Of a DNA stretch of 64,000 nucleotides, positions 7,346 to 16,443 are shown piece by piece. The notes under the pieces were generated by a model. That model saw only the letters and a list, made by a program, of their open reading frames with translations, did not search any database and was not told the DNA's origin. Location: NCBI RefSeq assembly GCF_006740685.1, contig NZ_CP035425.1:225687-289686 (forward strand). The letters run 5' to 3'. This DNA comes from Candidatus Nitrosopumilus sp. SW (lineage in GTDB: Archaea > Thermoproteota > Nitrososphaeria > Nitrososphaerales > Nitrosopumilaceae). Each line of letters opens with the position of its first letter. The stretch's first letter is position 1. The position numbers and the translations under genes were made by a program.

Positions 7346-7357
7346 TTTTTTTTTTTT
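7346..7357 (+). terminator. T-run terminator after the H1-like gene
   Basis: Twelve consecutive T on the forward strand, about 107 bases after the H1-like stop and 20 bases before the convergent collagen-like gene ends. Archaeal polymerase terminates at such T-runs without needing a hairpin. Confidence 0.6.
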
Positions 7358-7377
7358 GAAACTTAATTTTTAGAAAA

Positions 7378-9021
7378 CTAGTAAAGATAACTCATTAGTT
7401 TAATTTGTTCTTCAGTACTAATGACATTTTTCTCTGTTAGTATTTCTAACAATTCTTTGAACAATGCTTTTTGTTCAGATGACATTCCACCTGATGGACC
7501 TTTTTCTCCTGGAGGACCTGGAGGACCTCTTGGACCTGCTGGACCTAACGGACCTTGTTCTCCACGTGGACCTTGTTCTCCGATAGAACCTATTGGACCT
7601 GTTGGGCCTCTTTCACCTTGTGGGCCTTGAATTCCTTGTGGACCTTGTGGACCTTTTTCTCCAGAGGGACCTGTTGTTCCTCTTTCACCTTGTGAACCTT
7701 GTGGACCTTGTGGACCTTTGTCACCTGGAGGACCTGTTGCGCCTGTTTGTCCTTTTTCTCCTTGAGGACCTAACGGACCTTTGTCACCTTTTTCTCCTTG
7801 AGGACCAGGAACGCCTGTTAATCCTTTTGCACCAGCTGGACCTTGTGGACCTTGTGGACCTTTGTCACCGATAGGACCTTCAGTTCCTCTAACACCTTTT
7901 TCGCCGATAGGACCCGGAGGACCTATTGGACCTTTGTCACCTGGAGGACCTGCTGGACCTGTTAATCCTTTGTCACCAAGTGGGCCTGGTGGACCTATTG
8001 GGCCTTTTTCGCCGATAGGACCTATTGGACCTTTTTCGCCGATAGGACCCGGACCACCTTGAATTCCTTTTTCTCCTTGAACACCTGCTTGTCCTGTTGG
8101 GCCTTTTTCTCCCGGAGTTCCAATAGGACCTGTTAATCCTTTTTCTCCTGGAGGACCTTGTGGACCTTTTTCTCCTTTATCGCCAGGGGCACCTCTTAAT
8201 CCAGATAATCCTTTATCGCCAGGAGGTCCTGTTGGACCTTTTTCTCCTTTATCGCCAGTTGGACCTTTTAGTCCAGTTGGACCTTTGTCACCAATTGGAC
8301 CAGTTACACCTTTGTCACCTTTTTCGCCAGGTGGACCAGGAACACCTTTGTCACCTTTGTCACCTTTGTCACCAGTGACTCCTTTGTCTCCAGTTAGTCC
8401 TTTGTCTCCAGCAATTCCTTTGTCACCAGATGGACCTTTATCTCCAGTTGGACCTTTGTCACCCGGAGGACCTTGTGGACCTTCGGGACCTTTGTCACCC
8501 GGAGGACCTACTTGTCCAGGCGGACCTTGTGGACCTTTGTCACCTTCTGGACCTTGTGGACCAGTAGCACCTTTGTCACCTGGAGCACCTTGTGGACCTG
8601 GATAACCAGTACTTGTTTTAGTTGTACGTTTTTGTTTTGGAGTTTCAGAAATTGTTCTAGTTTCAGTTGATGTTTGTGTAGTTGATTGAGGTTTTGGTCT
8701 TGATAATGGAACATCAAAAACAGAATGTAATGAGGAAAATAGATCTGTAACGACTATCCAAATTGTTTCTAATTCTAATACTGATGAGGGGATTGGATTT
8801 TCAGGAGAACCAATAGTTTCAGAAAAAATTCCATCTTTAACTCTAAGATGGAAATTACCCCGCCAAAGAGAAGTAAATTGTTTAGATTTAATTTGTTCAT
8901 CTGAAGGCCTACTACCAACAATTGCTATTTGGGCTTCATACACACCTGACTGTTTAAATGGTGCCTGGCCTTGGATTTCTAATTTAGACTGAGATGACAC
9001 AATCGTTTGTTTATACTTCAA
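7378..9021 (-). CDS. Collagen-like triple-helix protein
   Basis: 547 aa in three parts. Residues 1-138 form a non-repetitive N-terminal domain ending in a Thr/Ser/Lys-rich linker. Residues 139 to about 512 are an unbroken run of roughly 124 Gly-X-Y triplets, dominated by [12 protein letters not shown] and GPI. Residues 513-547 form a helical tail ([19 protein letters not shown]). GDK/GEK triplets favour inter-chain salt bridges, which stabilise collagen without hydroxyproline. No signal peptide or membrane segment is visible, so the location is unclear. A trimeric fibre or spacer is inferred; the tail may register the chains. Confidence 0.9.
   Translation of the reverse strand: MKYKQTIVSSQSKLEIQGQAPFKQSGVYEAQIAIVGSRPSDEQIKSKQFTSLWRGNFHLRVKDGIFSETIGSPENPIPSSVLELETIWIVVTDLFSSLHSVFDVPLSRPKPQSTTQTSTETRTISETPKQKRTTKTSTGYPGPQGAPGDKGATGPQGPEGDKGPQGPPGQVGPPGDKGPEGPQGPPGDKGPTGDKGPSGDKGIAGDKGLTGDKGVTGDKGDKGDKGVPGPPGEKGDKGVTGPIGDKGPTGLKGPTGDKGEKGPTGPPGDKGLSGLRGAPGDKGEKGPQGPPGEKGLTGPIGTPGEKGPTGQAGVQGEKGIQGGPGPIGEKGPIGPIGEKGPIGPPGPLGDKGLTGPAGPPGDKGPIGPPGPIGEKGVRGTEGPIGDKGPQGPQGPAGAKGLTGVPGPQGEKGDKGPLGPQGEKGQTGATGPPGDKGPQGPQGSQGERGTTGPSGEKGPQGPQGIQGPQGERGPTGPIGSIGEQGPRGEQGPLGPAGPRGPPGPPGEKGPSGGMSSEQKALFKELLEILTEKNVISTEEQIKLMSYLY
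7486..8607 (-). repeat. Collagen Gly-X-Y coding repeat
   Basis: About 1.1 kb of degenerate 9-base periodicity encoding about 124 uninterrupted Gly-X-Y triplets. The triplets are diversified rather than identical, unlike the H1-like and Alba repeats in this window, suggesting an older and selected repeat. The periodicity opens several spurious long frames on the other strand. Confidence 0.85.
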
Positions 9022-9120
9022 GTATTTCTGTATTTAGATCGCATAATTAGGTTCTAAATCAAATAATTTCCAGGCTCACGCAGGATAGTATTTATCTAGA
9101 TAAAAGGGCATTTTGAGCTA

Positions 9121-10239
9121 GTGAAGAAACCTTTCGGAAAAAAATCAAAGGAAAAAGAAGAGTACAAAGTAGAAAAAAAGACAGAAGAGACAGCGTTAGT
9201 TGATATCGACTATAATCGTAAGAGACTGTTTAAGAAAGGAATCAATTTGATGGCAGATGAAAAACTTGAAGAGGCCATCACAGTATTTGAACAAGCATTA
9301 AGAATTGATCCAGATAATGTCGAGACATTATTGAAATTAGGATATGCAAGATTTCATATCGATGATCATCATGAAGCATTAAGAGTTTATGATAGAATTT
9401 TAGATATTGACGTTACAAATCCTGAAGCTTGGAATCTAAAAGGATTAGTTCATTATGAACAAAAAAATTATTCTAAAGCTCTTGATTCAGTTGAAAAAGC
9501 AATTGAAACAGACCCAACATATGGAATGGCATGGTACAACAAAGCATGTTTCTTATCATTATTGAATCAAGTTCCAGAATCATTAGAGGCATTGAAACGT
9601 TCAATCGAAATTGATGTAAAGAATGCTAGAAAATCAATTAGAGACAAAGATTTTGTTAATGTCAGAATCGAAGAAGGATTCAAAAGAATTCAAGAAGTGG
9701 TAGTTTTAGAATCAATCAGACAAGGTTATCACACAATTGGTTCAATCGTTTGGACGACATTTCTAGATAAGAAAGATGCAGAAGATGCATTAAGAAAATT
9801 ATTAGAGAAAGGATTGATTGTCCAAAATGAAAAGAGAGATGGGTTAAGCAGAATTCCAGTATATGATCTTGCACCAAACGTTGCAGAAAAAATGGGTAAA
9901 GAAAAGAAAGGATTGTTTGGAATTACAAAAAAGAAATTACCAAAACCTGTAAAGAATCTAAAAGAATTAAGTCAAGCAATTCAAGATGCTAAAGAGGCAA
10001 TAGAAGAAGAGAATGCAGAAAGAGCAATAGAAGTGTTTGATGAGTTTATTGATCCAAAGAAATCAGGAGAACAGATGATTGAAAATTTCTTTGATGAACA
10101 TAGAGAGATTAGATTATGGAAAATCAGACTAAAAGATAGAGGTAATGATTACATTGTAGAAAACAAAGAAAAGATGTTGATATTGTTTGATAACGTAGAA
10201 GTTACAATTACCAAAAAACTCAGAAATGAAATTTCTTAA
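9121..10239 (+). CDS. TPR-repeat protein with winged-helix-like middle
   Basis: 372 aa, GTG start. After a Lys/Glu-rich leader, residues about 38-180 hold consecutive tetratricopeptide repeats (AITVFEQALRIDPDN, ALRVYDRILDIDVTNPEAW, ALDSVEKAIETDPTYGMAW), a protein-protein interaction scaffold. A following segment (SIRQGYHTIGSIVWTTF ... ALRKLLEKGLIVQ) looks like a winged helix, and the end is charged and helical. It is divergent from the collagen-like gene across a 100-base gap. No enzymatic motif is present. The TPR call is firm; the partner is unknown. Confidence 0.85.
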   Translation: MKKPFGKKSKEKEEYKVEKKTEETALVDIDYNRKRLFKKGINLMADEKLEEAITVFEQALRIDPDNVETLLKLGYARFHIDDHHEALRVYDRILDIDVTNPEAWNLKGLVHYEQKNYSKALDSVEKAIETDPTYGMAWYNKACFLSLLNQVPESLEALKRSIEIDVKNARKSIRDKDFVNVRIEEGFKRIQEVVVLESIRQGYHTIGSIVWTTFLDKKDAEDALRKLLEKGLIVQNEKRDGLSRIPVYDLAPNVAEKMGKEKKGLFGITKKKLPKPVKNLKELSQAIQDAKEAIEEENAERAIEVFDEFIDPKKSGEQMIENFFDEHREIRLWKIRLKDRGNDYIVENKEKMLILFDNVEVTITKKLRNEIS

Positions 10240-11046
10240 TTATTCAGCAGAAAGATCCCAATAATTTGCATCTTCTTGTTTTACAGTAGGTTTTTGAAGA
10301 CTTTTCCATTCTTTGAAAGAACGGACATATAGTTTAGCATTTGGAAGACCTGCAGTCTTTAATGCATAGTATGCCAATCCAGAAAGTGTGCCCACACTGC
10401 CACAATAAGTAATAATTTCAGAGTCGCCTGTCACTCCACGATTATCAAGTAAACGTTTCATATCCTCTTTTGGACGTAAAATTTTGTCATTTGATGCAAG
10501 TGTTCTATAAGGTAAACTGATCGCACCAGGGATGTGTTGTTCAAGGAAGTTTAATCTCTCTCTATTATCAATCAAAATAACATCATCACGTTGTTTTGCA
10601 GTTTCTAGATAATCAGATGTAGCTAAAATATCAGGTTGTAATTTCACAGAGTGTTCTTTACTTTGTACCTCAGGAGTCTGTGAGTCGCTTTCAAGACCAA
10701 GAGATTTCCAATTACTATAAGTTGTTTCAAGTAAGCTTACATCAGAATGTCCAAGATATTCCAAAGTCCATGCAACTCTTGATGCCAAGGCTCCAAATGT
10801 ATCATCGTAAACTACAACACGAGTTTCATCATCAATTCCCATTGAGTTTACCAGTTTAACAACACGTTCAGGACTATCATCTGACAAAAGATTTGCCAAA
10901 GGTAAATTCACAGCAGTAGAGATATGATCTTTTTTGTAGTCATCTTCTCGTCTTACATCAATTACTCGAACGCTTTTGTCTCTAATTTCTGAACGTAAAG
11001 AGTCCACATCAGTTGTGACATTACCAGATTCTGTCAAGCAGCACAT
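10240..11046 (-). CDS. Two-domain rhodanese-like sulfurtransferase
   Basis: 268 aa with two rhodanese domains. The first (about 12-115) lacks the catalytic cysteine (VVYDDTFGALASR at the active-site position). The second carries it in ITYCGSVGTLSG (Cys215). This is the usual pattern of thiosulfate or mercaptopyruvate sulfurtransferases, which carry sulfane sulfur as a cysteine persulfide. The start overlaps the end of the sulfite/nitrite reductase gene by 13 bases; a TTG at 11037 would overlap less. The overlap implies translational coupling and supports a sulfur rather than nitrogen role for the reductase. It is stop-to-stop with the TPR gene. Confidence 0.9.
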   Translation of the reverse strand: MCCLTESGNVTTDVDSLRSEIRDKSVRVIDVRREDDYKKDHISTAVNLPLANLLSDDSPERVVKLVNSMGIDDETRVVVYDDTFGALASRVAWTLEYLGHSDVSLLETTYSNWKSLGLESDSQTPEVQSKEHSVKLQPDILATSDYLETAKQRDDVILIDNRERLNFLEQHIPGAISLPYRTLASNDKILRPKEDMKRLLDNRGVTGDSEIITYCGSVGTLSGLAYYALKTAGLPNAKLYVRSFKEWKSLQKPTVKQEDANYWDLSAE

Positions 11047-12842
11047 TCACCTTTTCCAGTTTTAGTATGGTAACTAGTGTCGCTTCCATAATCAAGATAG
11101 AAATCAGGATCCTCTTCTTTTGTTGGAGGAATTGTTAATGGATCAATTGCTTTTCTAATATCATTGAGAGTTTTAATTTCAGAATCTTCACTGTTAGTTG
11201 CAATTCTGTGAATCCAGGATTTTAGTGTGTCATCAGGTTTTTTATGTTCCTTAAACAACTCAATGATTTTCAAAATTACAGGAATCACTCTTTTTGCAGG
11301 AACCCTGTGACAAATCTGCCCCAACATAGTATCACCATCAGAACGTCCACCTAACAACATTTGATAATTTGCATACATGTCTTTTCCTACACGTGCACCG
11401 CCACCAAAGAATCCTATTGTTGCAATTCCATGTTGGCCACAAGAGTTTGGACAACCGCTAATTTTGATAGAAGCGTCACGTAAATCATCATCTTCATCAA
11501 GTTTTAGTTCTAAGAATTTTCTTTGGATTTCTTTAGCTAATCTATGAGAATTTGTCAATGCGAGATTACACGAGGTTGTGCCAGAACAGCCTATAGGGGC
11601 AGTCATGGTAAGAGCACCAGATTTTGCCAATCCAACTTCAAGCAGTTTAGAGTACAGACGTGGTAAATCATCCTCATGGACATAACGTAACGCAACATTT
11701 TGTACAAAGCCGGCACGGGCCTTACCTTCAGATGAAAAGTCACGTATAATGTCAGCCAATGCATGTAATTGATTTGAAGTGATGTCTCCTGCTTCAAGAG
11801 TTATGTAGACAGTTCTGTAATCAGATTGTTTTTGTGTTTCAGTGTTAGTTTTTAGCCATCTTGCATATCCATCAGGAGTTCCACTTCCACTCTCATCACT
11901 AATTCTAATTGGTCGTTTGATTTCATCAGGAGTATGATCAACATCAAGTTGTGTGATTACAGATTGAGTAGCTCTTACTACAGCTCTTTCTTTTAGTACA
12001 AGGTTTTGGAATTTTTCCCAACCCATATCATTAACAAGATAACGCATTCGATTTCTTGCAAGATTTTTTCTATCACCTAATCTATCAAAGATTCTCATTA
12101 CAGCAATTGAAGTATAGAGTAAATCTTCTTCAGGAGTAAAGTCTTCTAATTGATGTCCAACAAATGATCTATTTCCTAATCCACCACCAAGAAATATCTT
12201 GAACCCTTTTTGCGGAGTTCCATCTACTTCTTTTATTTGAGGAATTAATCCAACATCAACCATTCTTACCATTCCGTGTTTCTCACAACATGTGAAAGTG
12301 AACTTGAATTTACGAGGGAGATTTTGAGCCATAGGATTTCTTAAAAAGAATTTTGCAGTTGCAAGTGCATATGGAGTTGCATCAAATTCTTCAGCAGGAC
12401 AAACACCAGACATTGGACTACACATTACGTTTCTTACACTATTTCCACATGCCTCTCTTGACGTAAGTCCAACCTCAGCTAATTCTCTAAAAATTTCTGA
12501 AACATCTTCAAGAATTACCCAGTGTAATTGAATATTTTCTCTTGTTGAAAAATGAGCACTGCCAATTGAATATCGTTCGCTGAGTTGAGATATCTTTTCA
12601 AATTGATGAGGATAAATCTCACCTGCAGGAAGTTTAATTCTAACCATTGCATAATCACCAGTCATTCTAGTACCATATGCACCATGTTGAAGTCGGAATC
12701 GTCTAAAACTATCTTCGTCGTATTTTCCTTGACGGAATAATTTTACAGTTTTTGCAAAATTATCAGCCTCTTCTATTCTTGCCCAATTAATTTTAGGCTT
12801 TGGAGAATCAGCTGTAGATTGTTTAAGATCAGATACTGTCAA
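11034..12842 (-). CDS. Siroheme/[4Fe-4S] sulfite or nitrite reductase (ferredoxin type)
   Basis: 602 aa, full length for the ferredoxin-dependent family, with two ferrodoxin-like half repeats and the cluster ligands CSGTTSC (Cys419, Cys425) and CPNSC (Cys464, Cys468) that bridge [4Fe-4S] and siroheme. It catalyses six-electron reduction of sulfite to sulfide or nitrite to ammonia; motifs alone do not separate these. Coupling to a rhodanese gene and nearby Thi4 favour assimilatory sulfite reduction, and an ammonia oxidiser has little need to make ammonia from nitrite. TTG start at 12842; divergent from thi4. Confidence 0.9.
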   Translation of the reverse strand: MTVSDLKQSTADSPKPKINWARIEEADNFAKTVKLFRQGKYDEDSFRRFRLQHGAYGTRMTGDYAMVRIKLPAGEIYPHQFEKISQLSERYSIGSAHFSTRENIQLHWVILEDVSEIFRELAEVGLTSREACGNSVRNVMCSPMSGVCPAEEFDATPYALATAKFFLRNPMAQNLPRKFKFTFTCCEKHGMVRMVDVGLIPQIKEVDGTPQKGFKIFLGGGLGNRSFVGHQLEDFTPEEDLLYTSIAVMRIFDRLGDRKNLARNRMRYLVNDMGWEKFQNLVLKERAVVRATQSVITQLDVDHTPDEIKRPIRISDESGSGTPDGYARWLKTNTETQKQSDYRTVYITLEAGDITSNQLHALADIIRDFSSEGKARAGFVQNVALRYVHEDDLPRLYSKLLEVGLAKSGALTMTAPIGCSGTTSCNLALTNSHRLAKEIQRKFLELKLDEDDDLRDASIKISGCPNSCGQHGIATIGFFGGGARVGKDMYANYQMLLGGRSDGDTMLGQICHRVPAKRVIPVILKIIELFKEHKKPDDTLKSWIHRIATNSEDSEIKTLNDIRKAIDPLTIPPTKEEDPDFYLDYGSDTSYHTKTGKGECAA

Positions 12843-13033
12843 TACAAAGGAATTTCTTTTGGTTGTGATATAAATTTTTGAGAAAGGGGGGTTTTAGGAC
12901 TCAAACTTTCAAGGCTGGCAGAATATTTCCTATAATTTTAAGAAAAAATCATTTTACAGATATAGAATAATTAGTAACTCCTAATTTTAGAGATGTGGCA
13001 AAGTATTAATGGGTTCTCGACTGGAAATTTTTC

Positions 13034-13852
13034 ATGCAAGAGGCAACTGTAGCAGAGCAATCAACAAAAATATTTACTGACGTACGTGAAGTCGAAATCA
13101 CACAAGCTATCGCAAATGAATTCCACGAAGTTCTAATCGATAGAGCAGAGTCAGATGTAATCATTATTGGTGCAGGTCCAGCAGGACTTACTGCAAGTAG
13201 AGAACTTTCAAACTTGGGTTTCAAAGTTCTAGTTATTGAACAAAACAACTACCTGGGAGGAGGATATTGGTTAGGAGGTTACATGATGAATCCAGTTACA
13301 GTCAGAGAGCCAGCACAAAAAATTTGGGATGAATTAGGTATTCCATACAAGAAAGTGAAAGATGGATTGTATTTGACACCAGGTCCACATGCAGTATCAA
13401 AATTAATTGCAGGAGCATGTGATGCAGGAGTAAAATTCTTACAATTAACAAAGTTCGATGATTTAGTTCTAAAGAATGGCAGAGTTGCAGGAATTGTTGT
13501 TAACTGGATGCCAGTTTCAGCATTACCACGTAACATTACATGTGTGGATCCAGTTGCATTTGAAGCTAAGGTGATTATTGATGCATCAGGTCACGATTCT
13601 GTTGCAGTAAAAAGACTAGTAGATAGAGGCTTAGCTGAATGGAAAGGTATGGAACCAATGTTTGTAAACGATGGTGAAGAACACGTAGTTCACAAAACAG
13701 GCGAAATATATCCAGGACTAATTGCAGCAGGAATGTCAGTCACAGAAACTCACGGATTAGCAAGAATGGGACCTACGTTTGGTTCAATGCTTTATTCTGG
13801 AAAAAGAGCAGCAGAAATTGCTGCTGAAAAAATCAAAGAGTTAGAAAGATAA
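13034..13852 (+). CDS. thi4: Thi4-family thiamine thiazole synthase, Cys type
   Basis: 272 aa FAD/NAD-binding protein of the Thi4 family, forming the thiazole of thiamine from NAD and glycine. Visible are the dinucleotide site IIGAGPAGLTASREL (about 44-58), the NNYLGGGYWLGGYMMN signature (71-86), the RITC-like catalytic loop PRNITCVDP with Cys170, and a C-terminal MGPTFGSML. In yeast Thi4 the Cys at this place donates its sulfur and inactivates the enzyme; methanogen homologues carry His there and use sulfide. This protein has Cys. It faces away from the sulfite reductase operon with a 190-base intergenic region. Confidence 0.9.
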   Translation: MQEATVAEQSTKIFTDVREVEITQAIANEFHEVLIDRAESDVIIIGAGPAGLTASRELSNLGFKVLVIEQNNYLGGGYWLGGYMMNPVTVREPAQKIWDELGIPYKKVKDGLYLTPGPHAVSKLIAGACDAGVKFLQLTKFDDLVLKNGRVAGIVVNWMPVSALPRNITCVDPVAFEAKVIIDASGHDSVAVKRLVDRGLAEWKGMEPMFVNDGEEHVVHKTGEIYPGLIAAGMSVTETHGLARMGPTFGSMLYSGKRAAEIAAEKIKELER

Positions 13853-13876
13853 GCAATCAGACATTTTCTTTCTTTA

Positions 13877-14650
13877 TTGAAAACAAGCAAAATTATCATT
13901 TATGACGAACCTACAGTTCCAGAAATTCAGATAAATAAATTAGAAAAATTTCTCAAAGACACATTTCATGTAGACACAGAAGTAAGGAGGAATTTTTTTG
14001 AGGATGCTAATGATGAGTTGTTTCAAGAAATCGCCGCCACAAGAATTTTTGAATTAAAAAAACCGTTTTCAAAACACATTCCAATAGAATCAGAGATACA
14101 AACAGAAAGAGAAAATATAGACAATTCACAAAGTAAAGAAAAAATTCTTTATGATGGATTTGAATTTCAAAAAGCAGTATCAAAATTCATTCCAACAGAA
14201 GAACAACATCAAGAGATCTTACACATAATTTTAACAAATAAACTACCATGTACGTTTGACGAAAGCGATTTCAGATACCATGCAAGGGCATTAATTGGAA
14301 CAAATCCTTCAATAATTTCAACCACGGGAATAATAGAAGCCCCTGCAAAACCTAAAGAATACTATCTAGAATTAATGACAAATTTTTCAGAAGGGAGTAT
14401 AGACAAAATTAACGAGAAATACAAAGGAGAATTTTTAGAATATAATGATCCAAGAATATCAGAAATTACAGAAGGGTATCTCTTGCAGGCCATTATGTAT
14501 TATGAAACAGGTGATGCATTCTGTGAAGACAAAGAATGTAGGTTGTATAATGCACATTGGCAAAAAGATTTGTTTAATTCACAATTAAAAAATAAAAAAT
14601 TCTGCAGTAAACACGAAAAAAGTTTTAGAAAAATTATTGATCATTCATGA
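13877..14650 (+). CDS. Conserved hypothetical, possible inactive archaemetzincin-like protein
   Basis: 257 aa, TTG start 24 bases after thi4 on the same strand. The C-terminal portion contains CEDKECRLYNAHWQ ... KKFCSKHEK, a Cys/His arrangement reminiscent of the structural zinc site at the end of archaemetzincin-type peptidases, but no HExxH motif is present anywhere. I associate it tentatively with archaeal putative-metallopeptidase DUF6775; this could not be checked. The N-terminal 100 residues are charged and without motif. It overlaps the convergent MDH-like gene by 10 bases. Confidence 0.6.
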   Translation: MKTSKIIIYDEPTVPEIQINKLEKFLKDTFHVDTEVRRNFFEDANDELFQEIAATRIFELKKPFSKHIPIESEIQTERENIDNSQSKEKILYDGFEFQKAVSKFIPTEEQHQEILHIILTNKLPCTFDESDFRYHARALIGTNPSIISTTGIIEAPAKPKEYYLELMTNFSEGSIDKINEKYKGEFLEYNDPRISEITEGYLLQAIMYYETGDAFCEDKECRLYNAHWQKDLFNSQLKNKKFCSKHEKSFRKIIDHS

Positions 14651-15552
14651 ACAGATTTTATATCATTACGAATTTTTTCAGAGGATTTTTTTAGAGAAGA
14701 GGATTCAGTATCATCAAGTTTAATTTGTTGTATTTTAGATACCCCGTTTTGATCGATTTTTACAGGAACACCCATTGCAACATCATATTCTCCATACTCA
14801 CCATCAAGAACGATAGAAGCAGGAATACTGATTTCTTTTTTCTTTGAAATGGCATCAATTACGTCAAAGGTATTTTTGGCAATACCAAACTGAGATCTAC
14901 TCTTAAAATTACGAAGAGTCCTCCAATAGTTTCTCACATTTTCAGTGATAATATCTCGGCTATCAATCATAGAAAAAAGAGGGTTACCACCAACAGAGAC
15001 ACCAGAAAAAATAGGAACCATAGAATCACCATGTTCGCCCAAAACTAGTGCATTGGAAATAGACGATTGGGGAACAGACAATGTTTCAGAAATATAATAA
15101 CGAAACCTACTAGTATCAAGACTAGATGCAATACCAATTACTTTGAACCTGGAAAATCCACTAATCTTTTGAAAATAATAAGTTAAAACATCAAGAGGGT
15201 TAGAAACCAGTAAAACAATTGCAGAAGGACAATATTGTTTTATTTTTTCTGCAATTTCTTTTATCATTTCAACTTGGAAATCTATATTTTCAGATCTGTC
15301 CTTTGTGTAAACACCAACACTTGCAGCAATAACAACAATATCAGAACCCACTAATTCAGAATAATCATCCGTTCCACGAATAGAGAATTTTGAGTCAGCA
15401 GGAATTGCACTTGCAACATCAAGAGATTCTCCAATTGCTTTTTCTTTTGTTTTATTTACAAGCAATACATCATCTAGGCCATTTGCAACACAAAGAAATG
15501 CAATAGATGCACCGACTCTACCACTGCCAACAATTGAAATCAACCGTATCAC
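14641..15552 (-). CDS. Lactate/malate dehydrogenase family protein
   Basis: 303 aa, GTG start. Rossmann motif SIVGSGRVGASIA, catalytic pair Asp146/His174 (SSLDTSRF and GEHGDSM) and substrate-carboxylate Arg149 are present, so it is a 2-hydroxyacid dehydrogenase of the LDH/MDH fold. Two positions are unusual by eye: the acidic residue after beta-2 that selects NAD is replaced (LLVNKTKEK), and the mobile loop reads SVGVYTKDRSENI without the usual PRKPG segment whose Arg specifies malate. It is third in an operon after the hibernation-like factor and a UspA protein, 3 bases from the latter. Malate dehydrogenase is the default call; the substrate is uncertain. Confidence 0.8.
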   Translation of the reverse strand: MIRLISIVGSGRVGASIAFLCVANGLDDVLLVNKTKEKAIGESLDVASAIPADSKFSIRGTDDYSELVGSDIVVIAASVGVYTKDRSENIDFQVEMIKEIAEKIKQYCPSAIVLLVSNPLDVLTYYFQKISGFSRFKVIGIASSLDTSRFRYYISETLSVPQSSISNALVLGEHGDSMVPIFSGVSVGGNPLFSMIDSRDIITENVRNYWRTLRNFKSRSQFGIAKNTFDVIDAISKKKEISIPASIVLDGEYGEYDVAMGVPVKIDQNGVSKIQQIKLDDTESSSLKKSSEKIRNDIKSVHE

Positions 15553-15555
15553 CAG

Positions 15556-15987
15556 TTATTTTACTATAAGAACTGGACACTTTGCTTTTTGAGAAACACC
15601 ATTTGCAACACTGCCTAAAAGAACCTTATCTAATCCAGTTCTCCCATGAGAACCAATTACAATAAGATCATATTTTCTAGATTTTGCAAATACAACAATA
15701 TCATTTACAACAGATTTTGATTTTAAAATATGGGATTTTACAGAGACATTATTTTTTTCAGCAATCTCTTCTAGTTTTTCAAGATGTTTTTGAGAAACTT
15801 TTTTTTGTTTTTTAATTAATTCTGAATCAGCTCTAGAATCATAATATTTGTGATGCCAAGCATCACCTTCAAGACAAGTTAGTAGCGTAAGTTTTGAATC
15901 ATATTTTTTTGCAAGATCAACTGCAACCTTAAAAGCTCGAGTAGAATGAGCAGATAAATCAAAAGGAATCAAAATATTCTTAAACAA
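15556..15987 (-). CDS. Universal stress protein (UspA) 1
   Basis: 143-aa single-domain Usp. It starts FKNILIPFDLSAHS and ends with the ATP-binding signature GSHGRTGLDKVLLGSVANGV (G-x2-G-x9-G-S), so nucleotide binding is expected. Middle-gene position between the hibernation-like gene (5-base gap) and the MDH-like gene (3-base gap) makes co-expression nearly certain. One of three Usp proteins within 2.6 kb; usual role is stress or starvation sensing, with the client unknown. Confidence 0.92.
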   Translation of the reverse strand: MFKNILIPFDLSAHSTRAFKVAVDLAKKYDSKLTLLTCLEGDAWHHKYYDSRADSELIKKQKKVSQKHLEKLEEIAEKNNVSVKSHILKSKSVVNDIVVFAKSRKYDLIVIGSHGRTGLDKVLLGSVANGVSQKAKCPVLIVK

Positions 15988-15992
15988 TTTTT

Positions 15993-16334
15993 CTATGGCT
16001 CTCTTTTACGAATACTATCTCTTTGACGTTTATCATCATGTTTTGGCATTTCTCTTTCTAATTTTTTAATTAGTAGATCGCAAATTTTTAGAATATCCCA
16101 ATCAGATTCAGTATAGATTAATTGATTTTTGGATGTTTTTATTGTTGCAGTAACATCATAATGAGTTCGAGAGCCCTCAGGATTCTGAGATTTTACATCA
16201 ATTTTGGCCTCAATAATGTCAGGCAATACAGGTTGAACTTTCTCTAGGGCAGCACCAAACTTGGAATACAGAACTTCAGTAGCAGGTTCATCTTTAGACA
16301 ATCCAATTACGTATAAGGGAATTTTTTCAGTCAT
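15993..16334 (-). CDS. Ribosome-hibernation (HPF/RaiA)-like protein
   Basis: 113 aa. The profile, an N-terminal strand-helix (LYVIGLSKDEPATEVLYSKF), a central beta pair (THYDVTATIKTSKNQLIY) followed by a helix (SDWDILKICDLLIKKLERE) and a basic tail (KHDDKRQRDSIRKR), fits the S30EA/HPF fold, which binds the decoding centre and parks ribosomes during starvation. Sequence similarity is modest, so this is a fold-level call. It leads an operon with a UspA protein and the MDH-like enzyme, consistent with a stress function, and is divergent from the four-CBS protein. Confidence 0.5.
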   Translation of the reverse strand: MTEKIPLYVIGLSKDEPATEVLYSKFGAALEKVQPVLPDIIEAKIDVKSQNPEGSRTHYDVTATIKTSKNQLIYTESDWDILKICDLLIKKLEREMPKHDDKRQRDSIRKREP

Positions 16335-16443
16335 GAATATCTCTTAAAATATCAACTTTAAACGGTTATAATAATTATTAAGTGCGATTTTCATCCATGA
16401 TATTAGAAATGATATATTTAATGAGTAATCAAGAGTTAACCTC

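Noticed and set aside
7421-8717. Several forward-strand Pro/Gly- or Leu-rich frames
   Set aside because: They mirror the collagen repeat on the opposite strand and have no folded domain or start signal.
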